From: Limnobaculum zhutongyuii
GTDB taxonomy: Bacteria > Pseudomonadota > Gammaproteobacteria > Enterobacterales > Enterobacteriaceae
Assembly (NCBI RefSeq): GCF_004295645.1
Contig: NZ_CP034752.1
Span: 1,860,001 to 1,924,000 of the forward strand
Length of the DNA: 64,000 nucleotides
Direction: 5' to 3'
How positions within the stretch are numbered: the first letter of the stretch is position 1; every line of letters starts with the position of its first letter. The notes under the pieces were generated by a model that saw nothing but the letters and a program-made list of their open reading frames with translations, searched no databases and was not told where the DNA came from. The position numbers were made by a program, and so were the translations under genes. Positions 8,606-17,529 of the stretch are shown piece after piece.

Positions 8606-9352
8606 TTAATCTTTCGTAACTTTCAGCGGCGAGAAGCTTTGTGCCACTGGCATTAACTCAATACGGTTAACGTTTACATGGGCTGGCTGAGTGGCAATCC
8701 AGAATACCGTTTCGGCGATATCGGTAGCGGTTAGTGGCTGGACATTCTCATACAGACCGGCGGCTTTAGCATCATCCCCTTTAAAACGCACATTGGAGAA
8801 TTCAGTGGTGCCGCAAAGTCCTGGCTCCACATCCGTCACGCGAATGGCGGTACCTGCCAGATCGGCTCTCAGGTTAAGGCTAAACTGCTTCACAAAAGCT
8901 TTGGTTGCACCGTAGACGTTCCCGCCAGGGTACGGGTATGTTCCAGCAATGGAACCAATATTAATAACGTGGCCACGGTTCTGTTCAACCATTTGCGGTA
9001 GGATTGCATGGGTTACTGATGCCAGTGCTGTCACGTTAGTGTTAATCATGGTGGTCCAGTCGCTGAAATCCGCTTTATTAGCCGGTTCTAACCCTAATGC
9101 TAAACCTGCATTGTTCACCAACAGATCAATATCTTTAAACGCAGCCGGTAGCGTTTTTAAGGTAGCCAGTAATTTTTCACGATCGCAAACGTCTAATTCG
9201 ATGGGAAGAAATTTTTCACCCAGTTCATTTTTTAGCTGTTGAAGACGTTCTGCACGACGGGCTACCCCAATAACATAATGACCCTGAGTAACAAATTTTC
9301 TGACAATCGCCTGACCAAATCCTGCGGATGCTCCGGTAACAAAAACAACCAT
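8606..9352 (-). CDS. ydfG: NADP-dependent 3-hydroxy acid dehydrogenase YdfG
   Basis: I start this at the ATG whose complement is 9350-9352, giving 248 residues, the length of E. coli YdfG. Upstream in-frame codons add 28 residues unlike the family. It is a classical short-chain dehydrogenase: cofactor motif TGASAGFG (6-13), NNAG (80-83), catalytic S134, Y147 and K151 in YGATK. YdfG oxidises L-allo-threonine and other 3-hydroxy acids with NADP, and also reduces malonic semialdehyde. The 3' end converges on the osm operon and shares its terminator region. Confidence 0.9.
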   Translation of the reverse strand: MVVFVTGASAGFGQAIVRKFVTQGHYVIGVARRAERLQQLKNELGEKFLPIELDVCDREKLLATLKTLPAAFKDIDLLVNNAGLALGLEPANKADFSDWTTMINTNVTALASVTHAILPQMVEQNRGHVINIGSIAGTYPYPGGNVYGATKAFVKQFSLNLRADLAGTAIRVTDVEPGLCGTTEFSNVRFKGDDAKAAGLYENVQPLTATDIAETVFWIATQPAHVNVNRIELMPVAQSFSPLKVTKD

Positions 9353-9478
9353 TACATTTCCCCTTGCCTGTTTGTATATAAGAAAACCTTTTGGCTCATC
9401 GTCAGCCAAAAGGAGAGGACTCGATTTCTGTCTCACATTTCCATCATCGTTGATTAATGAGATGACGGCAATGCAATA

Positions 9479-10150
9479 TCAGCTGTTTTTTATGCGGCTA
9501 AGATCGATATAACTGGTTAAATCTCGTTCTTCTGGCCGGGAGAGATATGGCAATTCGCCAATCAGTGGTGCAGGAATATTCTGTTTGAGTGCTTCAATGG
9601 TTTCTGCGTAATAGGCTAAACCCGGATTTATCCGGTTTGCCACCCAACCGGCAATTTTCAATCCATCATGAGCGATGGCTTCAGCCGTCAGAATGGCATG
9701 ATTAATACAGCCAAGTTGAATGCCTACCACCAAAATCACTGGAAGCTTTTCTTCTATCACCCAGTCAGAAATAGGACGCATACCGTTTAGCAGAAAACGC
9801 CAGCCGCCAGTGCCTTCAACAATCACGGCATCAGACTGCGATTGAAGATGAGTTAACCCACGGGAAAGACGCGCATAATCCATAGGGCTATCGCTATAGG
9901 TTAACGCCGCATGATCTTCAATGATCACCGGGTTAACCTCATCATAAGAAACACTAATGGATGAAGAAGATTGGAGGATCATTGCATCATGATTCCTGAT
10001 CCCTTCATCGGTAACGTGTGAAGCAATCGCGATAGGTTTATAGCCCACTGCACGCTTGCCCTGTTTAATGAACGATTGTAACAGGGCCCGTGAAATAACG
10101 GTTTTGCCCACTTCAGTACAAGTACCGGTTACAAAAAATCGATTCGGCAT
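9479..10150 (-). CDS. bioD2: Second dethiobiotin synthetase (BioD2/YnfK)
   Basis: The 223-residue protein has the P-loop GTCTEVGKT (9-17) and the VEGTGGW motif (111-117) of dethiobiotin synthetases, which close the ureido ring in biotin synthesis using ATP and CO2. It lies next to mlc, exactly as ynfK does in E. coli, which distinguishes it from the bioD of the bio operon. The GTGGWR sequence replaces the more usual GAGG(L/W). Whether this paralogue contributes to biotin synthesis is unclear. A 260-nt gap without visible genes separates it from mlc, so it may have its own promoter. Confidence 0.88.
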   Translation of the reverse strand: MPNRFFVTGTCTEVGKTVISRALLQSFIKQGKRAVGYKPIAIASHVTDEGIRNHDAMILQSSSSISVSYDEVNPVIIEDHAALTYSDSPMDYARLSRGLTHLQSQSDAVIVEGTGGWRFLLNGMRPISDWVIEEKLPVILVVGIQLGCINHAILTAEAIAHDGLKIAGWVANRINPGLAYYAETIEALKQNIPAPLIGELPYLSRPEERDLTSYIDLSRIKNS

Positions 10151-10410
10151 AAAAGTTATTGCTCCGAAACCTTTTAAATAAATGATTGATTTGTATCAGA
10201 TGCCGGGTCGCTAAAACGAAATAAGCAACAAATTTTTAATTGAATTCATAAGCAGTGATATTCATCTCAGGATCAAAAGTCTAGGCTAAGGCCAGATTGA
10301 ATAGATTGCGTTAGCTCAAGATTTGCTAAAACAGCTGATATCTTTTTTAGAAAACAAAGCGTTATACTTATTTAGAGGTAAATAGCGGAAGTTGAGGTAT
10401 TTTAAGTAGA

Positions 10411-11628
10411 TTATCCCTGAAGAAGCTTAACTAGCAGAGAGCCATTGTATAGGGCCATCTTCACCAGAGCCGCGCCTGGCATGGTTCCTACGTTCACAAA
10501 GTGAGTTGGCGCAATGCGTATATCTGCGCGGTATTGGGGTAAGGATTGTTGATGAATGCACTGCTCAATAGCCGGATAGAGCGTGCCGGAAGAGGCATTT
10601 AACGGTGAACCAATGATAATCTTTTCCGGATTGAAAATGTTAACCATCACCGCAGCGATATGTCCGATACTTTCCCCAACATAGCAGATGATCTCTCTGG
10701 CTAGCTTATCGCCCTTATTGGCAGCATCACACAAATTCTCGATGGTGATCGGCGAGAAATGAAGCATGGATTCAGGGTTAGAAGGCAGCAACTGCCTTGT
10801 TCTTTCCAGTATATTGCTCATACTGGCTATCGTTTCCAGACAGCCATGATTGCCGCAATAACAAGCTTTTCCCTTAGGATCAACCTGAGTATGCCCTATC
10901 TCAATTCGGCGACTGGAGTCTGCATGAAGAATTCGTCCATCGGTAATAACCGAAGCCCCCACCACATCATCAATAACGATTTGAATGACATTCTGACAGC
11001 CAAAGGCCGCACCATACAGCGCTTCACTGATAGCCCAGGCTGAGACATCCTGCTGAACATACACCGGTAAGCCGGTTCTTTTACTCAGCATGGGTCCTAA
11101 AGGGACATTCTCTTCATCGTAGAATGGCATTTTGTGTACCACACCTGCGGTAGCATCAATGATGCCCGGCATAGTGATGGCAATAGCAGTCAGACGCTCC
11201 AGCAGTTTCTGATGGCGGGTAAAAAAGGATTCTATTTGGTAAATAAAACGTTCCAGCCAGGAATTGGTTTTATCGATGGGAAAATCAATCTGTTCTTCAA
11301 TAATCAGCTGATTGCTTAAATCTCTTAAGGCCAGCGTCAGATAACCATAATGAACGCGACCGCTTAAATAGTGCCATGCCTGTGTATCCAGTTCGACACC
11401 CACCGCAGGACGCCCCCGGCTTCCCGCTTCACTGAATTCAGTCTCTTTAACCAAATGAGCATCATACAGTTCACGAACGATTTTTGTGATACTGGCTGGC
11501 GCCAGATGAGAGAGTTTAGACAAATCAATACGTGATACCGGACCATACTGGTCAATAAGTCGGTATACCGCGCCAGTGTTGGTCTGCTTGATGTGGTCAA
11601 TATGGCCCGGTTGCCCTTCTCTATTCAC
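10411..11628 (-). CDS. mlc: Sugar-metabolism repressor Mlc (DgsA), ROK family
   Basis: At 405 residues this is one residue shorter than E. coli Mlc. The N terminus is a winged helix-turn-helix (VYRLIDQYGPVSRIDLSKLSHL). The ROK domain follows, with the zinc-binding cluster GKACYCGNHGCLE near residues 250-265 and the preceding EIGHTQV. Mlc represses ptsG, ptsHI, manXYZ and malT. It is removed from DNA by binding dephosphorylated EIICB-Glc at the membrane. The order bioD2-mlc-ynfM is as in E. coli, but the LysR gene ynfL that lies between mlc and ynfM there is absent. Confidence 0.93.
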   Translation of the reverse strand: MNREGQPGHIDHIKQTNTGAVYRLIDQYGPVSRIDLSKLSHLAPASITKIVRELYDAHLVKETEFSEAGSRGRPAVGVELDTQAWHYLSGRVHYGYLTLALRDLSNQLIIEEQIDFPIDKTNSWLERFIYQIESFFTRHQKLLERLTAIAITMPGIIDATAGVVHKMPFYDEENVPLGPMLSKRTGLPVYVQQDVSAWAISEALYGAAFGCQNVIQIVIDDVVGASVITDGRILHADSSRRIEIGHTQVDPKGKACYCGNHGCLETIASMSNILERTRQLLPSNPESMLHFSPITIENLCDAANKGDKLAREIICYVGESIGHIAAVMVNIFNPEKIIIGSPLNASSGTLYPAIEQCIHQQSLPQYRADIRIAPTHFVNVGTMPGAALVKMALYNGSLLVKLLQG

Positions 11629-11960
11629 GTTGTTGCCTCTGAATACAGCTGATTAAATCTTTTGGAATATATTACCCTGTTATCGGCATTTATATGTTTT
11701 GCAATATATAATTAAATCAATACGATTTAACCGACGACGTCAGGCAGATTAACAGGATCCGTTTTTATTTCTATCATTTAAGTCATTGTTCGTTACTGAC
11801 TGGTTCTTATTTATTCAACCTGCGATGATGATAGCAATAAAATTGGCATTTTCCGGCTAATATCCTGGATGGATTTCGATTATCGTTTACCTGACAATAT
11901 TTGTCACCAATGTATAGTTCTAATTTCCTGATTATTGCCAGTTATGGCTGAGGAATTATC
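11629..11960. other. Divergent promoter region between mlc and ynfM
   Basis: These 332 nt hold no credible gene. Both flanking genes must be transcribed outward from here. I could not identify a specific operator. In E. coli the corresponding region contains ynfL. Confidence 0.55.
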
Positions 11961-13295
11961 GTGGCACAGCATAAGCCCGAACCGACAAATCTGGCAGAAA
12001 CGTCTGCCGATGAGGCAGCCCCCGAACCTGACTTGAACACCTTGCCGGTTTCCAGCCCCGTCACTAAAGCAAAAATGTCACGTTCCCGTTCTCCTTTTAT
12101 CGTCAGGGGAACCACTGATTTTATGAAGGTAACAGCAGCCATGTTTTCCGCTGGTTTGGCTACCTTTGCCCTGCTTTATTGTGTTCAACCTATCTTGCCT
12201 ATTCTTTCGCAAGATTTTGGTATTTCACCGGCCAGCAGCAGTCTGTCGCTGTCTGTCTCAACAGCTATGTTAGCGGTAGGTTTACTGTTTACCGGCCCTA
12301 TTTCTGATGCGGTGGGCCGTAAGCCGGTGATGGTTGTTGCATTAATGTTAGCCGCTACATTAACCATTGCCAGCTCATTAACTACCAGTTGGCACGGCAT
12401 TTTGATCATGCGGGCGCTGGTCGGTCTGGCGCTAAGCGGTGTGGCAGCCGTTGCGATGACCTATCTAAGCGAAGAAATTGACCCAATATTTGTCGCCTTC
12501 GCCATGGGTTTATATATCAGTGGTAACTCCATTGGGGGTATGAGCGGACGGCTTATCAGTGGCGTGATGACCGATCTGTTCTCATGGCGCATTACTCTGG
12601 GAAGTATAGGCTGTATTGCCCTAATTGCCGCGATTGTTTTTTGGCGCATCTTGCCCCCATCAGGTCATTTTCGTGCTTCTTCTCTGCGCCCCCGGACCTT
12701 ATTAATAAACTTTCGCCTGCACTGGCACGATCGAGGCCTGCCATTGCTATTTGCCGAAGGCTTCTTATTAATGGGATCCTTTGTTACGCTATTTAACTAC
12801 ATCGGCTATCGCCTGATGGAGCCACCTTACTATATTAGCCAGGCATTTATTGGTTTGTTGTCTCTGGTTTACCTGACGGGTACCCTTAGCTCACCTAAAG
12901 CGGGTTCACTAAGCGTGAAATATGGTCGTGGCCCGGTATTTATTTGTTCTGTCGCACTGATGTTATTAGGGCTATGCATTAGCCTGTTTTCATCAATCTG
13001 GCTTATCTTTATTGGTATGTTGATCTTTACGCCCGGTTTTTTTGCCGCGCACTCCATCGCCAGCAGTTGGATTGGACATCGGGCTAAACGAGCTAAAGGT
13101 CAGGCATCAGCGCTGTATCTGTTTTTCTATTATGTCGGTTCCAGCATCGCCGGAACCTTAGGTGGATTTTTCTGGCATAACTATGGCTGGACTGGATTAG
13201 TTATATTTCTCGCCGGAATGTTACTTTGTGCCCTGTTTATTGGGCGTTATCTTGCTCGTTTGCCGGAAGCATCAGCAAAGCCGAAAAGCCGTTAA
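11961..13295 (+). CDS. ynfM: MFS exporter YnfM
   Basis: The frame opens at a GTG with GAGGA about 8 nt upstream and encodes 444 residues; an internal ATG at residue 39 is the alternative. The protein is a 12-helix major facilitator. The loop 2-3 motif GPISDAVGRKPVM is clear, and the body is closely similar to E. coli YnfM, a putative sugar or arabinose-type exporter. The N-terminal extension of about 40 residues before RGTTDFMKV is longer than in E. coli and is acidic and proline-rich. A 45-residue ORF starts 10 nt after its stop, with a ribosome binding site next to the ynfM stop codon. Confidence 0.88.
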   Translation: MAQHKPEPTNLAETSADEAAPEPDLNTLPVSSPVTKAKMSRSRSPFIVRGTTDFMKVTAAMFSAGLATFALLYCVQPILPILSQDFGISPASSSLSLSVSTAMLAVGLLFTGPISDAVGRKPVMVVALMLAATLTIASSLTTSWHGILIMRALVGLALSGVAAVAMTYLSEEIDPIFVAFAMGLYISGNSIGGMSGRLISGVMTDLFSWRITLGSIGCIALIAAIVFWRILPPSGHFRASSLRPRTLLINFRLHWHDRGLPLLFAEGFLLMGSFVTLFNYIGYRLMEPPYYISQAFIGLLSLVYLTGTLSSPKAGSLSVKYGRGPVFICSVALMLLGLCISLFSSIWLIFIGMLIFTPGFFAAHSIASSWIGHRAKRAKGQASALYLFFYYVGSSIAGTLGGFFWHNYGWTGLVIFLAGMLLCALFIGRYLARLPEASAKPKSR

Positions 13296-13305
13296 AGAGG
13301 TTAAG

Positions 13306-13443
13306 GTGAAAGAAAAGAAAGATCTGATGTCGCGCATTATTGACACAATAATGAATAATATTCGGGAACATATGATGATTTATATTGTTATTTGGATCAT
13401 TGTTCTGTTGCTGGATATTTATTACGTCTGGTTTTATGAGTAA
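13306..13443 (+). CDS. Small single-span membrane peptide, 45 residues
   Basis: I propose a GTG start at 13306, placed 5 nt after AAAGAGG, which lies against the ynfM stop codon; ATG 13327 would give a 38-residue version. The N-terminal half is basic and amphipathic (KEKKDL, then MSRIIDTIMNNIREH). Residues about 23-44 form one very hydrophobic helix rich in Ile, Tyr and Trp, with a single buried Asp at position 37. It is probably cotranscribed with ynfM and ends at the terminator 13460-13481. I do not recognise the family. It may be a regulatory microprotein of the transporter, but that is inference from position. Confidence 0.5.
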   Translation: MKEKKDLMSRIIDTIMNNIREHMMIYIVIWIIVLLLDIYYVWFYE

Positions 13444-13459
13444 TTGATTTTATTAAAAT

Positions 13460-13481
13460 AAAGGAGCCAACAGGCTCCTTT
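13460..13481. terminator. Bidirectional terminator between ynfM unit and glycerate kinase
   Basis: Arms AAAGGAGCC and GGCTCCTTT surround AACA. T-rich runs flank both sides, so it can end transcription from both converging units. Confidence 0.85.
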
Positions 13482-13497
13482 ATTACGCATATCACGG

Positions 13498-14646
13498 TTA
13501 ATTTTTTGGGGATATTTGAGCCATTTTCCAGATACTGGCAACGTTCCTTGCGGTAACTCTCAGGTTATCTTCTGCTTCCAGCAAAGCTTCAGGTAACGAA
13601 CCAACTCGAGTAAGTACTGAGAAGACGGCATCCAGACCATGATCGTGTACAACCTGATGATCGGCAGTTAACCCTCCTGCCAGTGCAATTACCGGTTTAT
13701 TAAAACGTTTAGCGGAACGGGCCACGCCAATTGGCGTTTTACCATGAATGCTCTGACTATCAATGCGACCTTCACCGGTAATGACCAGATCGGCATTTTC
13801 TACCAGATTGTCCAGATTTAATGCCGTTATAACGATATCTATTCCCGGCTTGAGTTCTGCATTTAATAATCCCAGTAATGCAGCCCCCATTCCACCTGCG
13901 GCACCGGCTCCCGCGGCATTCAATACCGGATTGCCTGTTACTTTTTCAATCAGTGAACCATAAGAAAACAGTGCCGCATCAAGGGTTTTAACCATTTCTG
14001 GCGTAGCGCCTTTTTGTGGGCCAAATATTGCCGATGCGCCAGATGGCCCGCACAGTGGATTATTCACATCGCAGGCTACAATAATCGAAACATTAGCTAA
14101 ACGAGGATCTAATCCGCTTACATCAATGTCAGTTAAATTGCTGAGGGCTCCGCCGCCAACGGGCAGTGAGTTACCCTGCGCATCTTTAAACAATACGCCA
14201 AGGGCCTGCATCATACCCGCACCACCATCGTTGGTCGCGCTGCCGCCAATTCCCAGAATGATATGCTTAACCCCAAGCTCCAGTGCTGCCAGAACTAACT
14301 CTCCAGTACCCTGACTGGTAGTCAGTAACGGATTACGTAACTCAGGTGGAACATAATGAAGTCCGGATGCTGCCGCCATTTCGATGACCGCGGTTTTACC
14401 ATCCCCCATCAATCCCCAGTAGCCGTCAACCGGTTGACCTAATGGTCCGGTGACCGTTTTTTTAAGGTATTGTCCGCCCGTTGCTTCAACCATAGAAATA
14501 ACGGTACCTTCACCACCATCGGCCATAGGAACTTTAATATATTCTGCATCAGGGTAAATTTCGAGGAACCCCTGCTGAATGGCGGTAGCAACCTGCATAG
14601 CAGAAAGACTTTCTTTAAATGAGTCGGGTGCAATTACAATTTTCAT
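13498..14646 (-). CDS. garK: Glycerate kinase (GarK/GlxK type)
   Basis: I start this at the ATG at 14644-14646, where MKIVIAPDSFKESLSA matches the family N terminus; this gives 382 residues. It phosphorylates D-glycerate to 2-phosphoglycerate. Type-1 glycerate kinase signatures are visible: VPMADGGEGT, GIGGSATNDGGAGM, GAGAAGGMGAALL and TGEGRIDSQS. The gene lies 7 nt downstream of the GntP-family permease and is the last gene of the cdaR-permease-kinase run. Both garK and glxK of E. coli are this type and cannot be told apart by eye; context favours a role in glycerate catabolism. Confidence 0.9.
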   Translation of the reverse strand: MKIVIAPDSFKESLSAMQVATAIQQGFLEIYPDAEYIKVPMADGGEGTVISMVEATGGQYLKKTVTGPLGQPVDGYWGLMGDGKTAVIEMAAASGLHYVPPELRNPLLTTSQGTGELVLAALELGVKHIILGIGGSATNDGGAGMMQALGVLFKDAQGNSLPVGGGALSNLTDIDVSGLDPRLANVSIIVACDVNNPLCGPSGASAIFGPQKGATPEMVKTLDAALFSYGSLIEKVTGNPVLNAAGAGAAGGMGAALLGLLNAELKPGIDIVITALNLDNLVENADLVITGEGRIDSQSIHGKTPIGVARSAKRFNKPVIALAGGLTADHQVVHDHGLDAVFSVLTRVGSLPEALLEAEDNLRVTARNVASIWKMAQISPKN

Positions 14647-14653
14647 ATCAGGT

Positions 14654-15919
14654 CTATCCTGCCAGTCCAAACACACCAAACATCAAGGTAGAAACAATGG
14701 CAATGGTTAAACCAATTACTGTTTCATAAGGCAATAACTTAAGGCGCTCTCTGATTTGCATATTCACACTACCGCCAGTGGCATGGAAAAAACTGCCGTG
14801 AGGTAAATGATCGAGTACGGTCGCGCCGGCATGAATCATGGCGGCACCGGCCAATGCGCTAACGCCCAGTTCCAGTAAAGTATGGCTAAATACGCCAGAA
14901 GCCACAGCGGTACCGGCAGTGGTTGAGGCGGTTGCCATTGACATGATGGCACCAGAGATTGGAGCTAACAGATAAGGAGGCAAACCAGAAGCGGTAAGCC
15001 CATCAATTAGCACATCTTTTAAGCCTGAATTTCCAATGATGCCAGCCAGCGTACCCGTTCCTAATAACATAATGGCAACGGGAGCCATCCGATTTAAACC
15101 GGCTATCATAAAATCATTACTTTGTTTGATGCGTCCCATCATTAAGGCACCAACCAAACCACCAACCGGCAATGCAATCAGTGGATCAACAGAAATACCC
15201 GCAATAGGACGTAGAGATAACAAGGCAATAGCAACAACGGGTGCGCTGATGGCTGCCAGAAAACCAGGTTGAGCACCGGACTGGTGAGAGATCACTTCAT
15301 GGGGCTCAACTTTACTGCCCTTATTAACTAATCGTTTAGCTAAAAAGTAAGCCACAATAAGCCCGAAAATTCCCGGCACAATGCCCGCCATCATGACGGA
15401 GGTTAGTGGTACGTTAAACGCATCGGCAGCGGCAATCGAGTTGGGATTGGGTGACATGACATTACCCGCTTTACCACCACCAATCATGGCCAGCAAAATA
15501 GCCATTTTGGACAGGTCTGCCCGTTGAGCAATAGAGAGTGCAATCGGTGCAACGGTAATCACCGCGACATCAATAAATACACCTACTGCGGTTAATAACA
15601 TGGTGGCAATAGCTAACGCCAGCAGCGCCCGGGTCTCCCCAACTTTACGCACGACTGTTTCTGCAATGGTATTTGCCGCCCCTGATTCAATTAATACGCC
15701 AGCCAGTATGCCGGCAGCCAGAATACGTAATACTGCGTTAGTAATGCCTTGTGCTCCGGTCACCATTAACGTGACCGTTTGAACCAAATCCGCGCCGCCG
15801 ATTAAACCACCAACCAGCGCACCAATCATCATGCCGTAAGCCGGTGAAACTTTTCTTAATATCAGAACGATGGCAACCACTAAAGCCGCTATCGCCCCTA
15901 TTGCAGAGACGGTTGTCAT
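14654..15919 (-). CDS. GntP-family permease, probably for glycerate
   Basis: The 421-residue protein is hydrophobic throughout. It carries gluconate:H+ symporter family features: GGKAGNVMSPNPNSIAAA, STTAGTAVASGVF and a C-terminal IHAGATVLDHLPHGSFFHATGGSVNM. Family members take up gluconate or related sugar acids. Its position between a CdaR-type regulator and a glycerate kinase makes glycerate the likely substrate. This arrangement (regulator, GntP permease, glycerate kinase) occurs in other gammaproteobacteria, whereas E. coli couples CdaR to MFS-type importers. Substrate is inferred only. Confidence 0.8.
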   Translation of the reverse strand: MTTVSAIGAIAALVVAIVLILRKVSPAYGMMIGALVGGLIGGADLVQTVTLMVTGAQGITNAVLRILAAGILAGVLIESGAANTIAETVVRKVGETRALLALAIATMLLTAVGVFIDVAVITVAPIALSIAQRADLSKMAILLAMIGGGKAGNVMSPNPNSIAAADAFNVPLTSVMMAGIVPGIFGLIVAYFLAKRLVNKGSKVEPHEVISHQSGAQPGFLAAISAPVVAIALLSLRPIAGISVDPLIALPVGGLVGALMMGRIKQSNDFMIAGLNRMAPVAIMLLGTGTLAGIIGNSGLKDVLIDGLTASGLPPYLLAPISGAIMSMATASTTAGTAVASGVFSHTLLELGVSALAGAAMIHAGATVLDHLPHGSFFHATGGSVNMQIRERLKLLPYETVIGLTIAIVSTLMFGVFGLAG

Positions 15920-16041
15920 TATTATTCTCCATAAGTAAGGTACTGGGATAATAGATACTGTCTGTGAAACCGAATTTAATCTTGAGACATCCAGCTAAAT
16001 AGCTGGATGATTTGATTAAAGAAGTTGTAGAAATATACAAA

Positions 16042-17178
16042 CTAGCTTTGTAATTTCATGCCAATATAAAGCCAGGCGGCTTGTTGCATATCGTTGATCT
16101 TTAATGAGGTTATCTCTTCAATTCTCTGTAACCGATACCGCAATGTATTGATATGAATGTACAGGCTTGCTGCGGTTTGAGAAGGATCACAATTCTGTTC
16201 GAAATACTGTTTCAGCGTAGTTTGTAAAATGCCTTTGTTATCCTGAGCAACGAGCTTTAGCCATACTCTTGACAGTTCTTGTGCCTGCCAGCTATCCGCT
16301 AAGCCACCCAACAGAGCCGGTAACGCATGATCTGAATAGAACACATACTTGTTTTTAAGCTTCAATCGTCTGGCCATGGCCTGTGTCGCCTTAGCGGTTT
16401 GATAAGAACGTCTGATCCCACCTTCCCCGGCGAAATAGCCTCCCACAGTCATTCGAAAGAACCCCGCAGATTCAATCTGTCCTCTGAAGCGTTGCAACTC
16501 GGCCAGCTCTTGCTGAGGGTCCCACTCTCCCTGTTTAAGATTGACGGGTTTTAACACCACTAACTCATTAAAGTCGGTAAAGGTGACCAAATGGTCACGC
16601 GCGCTGTATTCAAAAAAATCAATCAGGTTACGCAAAATTTCGCTGTCTGGCTGATGTAACTCAACAATCAGCACCACCCTGGGCTGTAATAAATTGACCC
16701 CAAGATAAGAAACCATAGAATTTAATGATGATGAGTAGACATCCTGTAATATCAGTTGATTAACTAACTCTTCCCGATAGCGTTTATCCCACTGTTTTTG
16801 TTCCAGCAATGCCATCTGTTCAATAATTAACTCAGCCGCCATTTTGACCAGTTCTGCATAGGCTCTGACTTCGGAAGGTTCTCCGGATATCCCCAGTACA
16901 CCAATCAATTGATCCTGAAAACTGATGGGCAAATTAATGCCGGGCTTAACCCCTTTCAATTGACCGGCAGTGGCATTATCAATTTCTACAATGCGGTTTT
17001 CTGTCAGAGCCAGTATGGCACCTTCATGGCGTTGATGAATTCTGGCTGGCTCTCCGGATGCAATGATTACCCCATGTTCATCCATAACGTTAACGGAGTA
17101 GTGAATAATACTCATCGTGCGTTGAACAATCTGACGCGCGGTAGAATCTTTGAGGTAATTAGATCGAATAATGTGCAT
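16042..17178 (-). CDS. cdaR: Sugar diacid/glycerate regulator CdaR
   Basis: The 378-residue activator is close to E. coli CdaR (385). The N-terminal sugar-diacid recognition domain covers about residues 1-135. The C-terminal PucR/CdaR helix-turn-helix reads QTAASLYIHINTLRYRLQRIEEITSL. CdaR activates glucarate, galactarate and glycerate genes when glycerate is present. Here it is the first gene of a minus-strand run, 122 nt upstream of the permease. It may be cotranscribed with it or activate a promoter in that gap. Confidence 0.9.
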   Translation of the reverse strand: MHIIRSNYLKDSTARQIVQRTMSIIHYSVNVMDEHGVIIASGEPARIHQRHEGAILALTENRIVEIDNATAGQLKGVKPGINLPISFQDQLIGVLGISGEPSEVRAYAELVKMAAELIIEQMALLEQKQWDKRYREELVNQLILQDVYSSSLNSMVSYLGVNLLQPRVVLIVELHQPDSEILRNLIDFFEYSARDHLVTFTDFNELVVLKPVNLKQGEWDPQQELAELQRFRGQIESAGFFRMTVGGYFAGEGGIRRSYQTAKATQAMARRLKLKNKYVFYSDHALPALLGGLADSWQAQELSRVWLKLVAQDNKGILQTTLKQYFEQNCDPSQTAASLYIHINTLRYRLQRIEEITSLKINDMQQAAWLYIGMKLQS

Positions 17179-17462
17179 TTAAGTCTCTCAGAACTAATTC
17201 TGGTAAAACAAACCGTTATGTCACTGACGGGGATATCCCTGTTATTAGCGAATACCTGTATTAATGTCTTGGTTTAAAAAACAAAAATAGCCTTAAAATA
17301 GCTTCATATATTGTGCATTTGAACAAAAATAATGATTATAAAATCAACAATTGATTGCTAATCCTTTGTTGTTGATTGAAAAAGTATCATTTTATTTTTG
17401 AGGTAGGTTCTGGGGGATGTGGCTCACGGTTTAACTAATTATTCTCGGGCGTAAAAACTTAA
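17179..17462. other. Intergenic region upstream of cdaR
   Basis: No credible gene is visible. The cdaR promoter must lie here on the minus strand, and the fumC terminator occupies the right end. An inverted repeat is present at 17343-17376. Confidence 0.55.
17343..17376. repeat. Inverted repeat upstream of cdaR
   Basis: ATCAACAA at 17343-17350 is repeated as the inverse TTGTTGAT at 17369-17376. A third, overlapping inverse copy (TTGAT) follows the first after CAA. It lies about 165 nt upstream of cdaR. It could be an operator for CdaR or another regulator. Confidence 0.35.
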
Positions 17463-17498
17463 AAAATCCGTAATCACTTGAGTATGATTACGGATTTT
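17463..17498 (-). terminator. Terminator after fumC
   Basis: A 14-bp perfect stem (AAAATCCGTAATCA with its complement) encloses an 8-nt loop and is followed by T residues on the minus strand. It lies 32 nt past the fumC stop codon. Confidence 0.9.
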
Positions 17499-17529
17499 AA
17501 AATCACGCTTGAAAAATCAATGCGTCAAA

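Noticed and set aside
10373..10383. Second copy of half of the fhs-rsxA palindrome upstream of bioD2
   Set aside because: Only 11 AT-rich nucleotides match, with no second half; expected by chance in 64 kb.
14126..15782. Several plus-strand frames inside garK and the GntP permease
   Set aside because: They are antisense shadows of strongly conserved genes.
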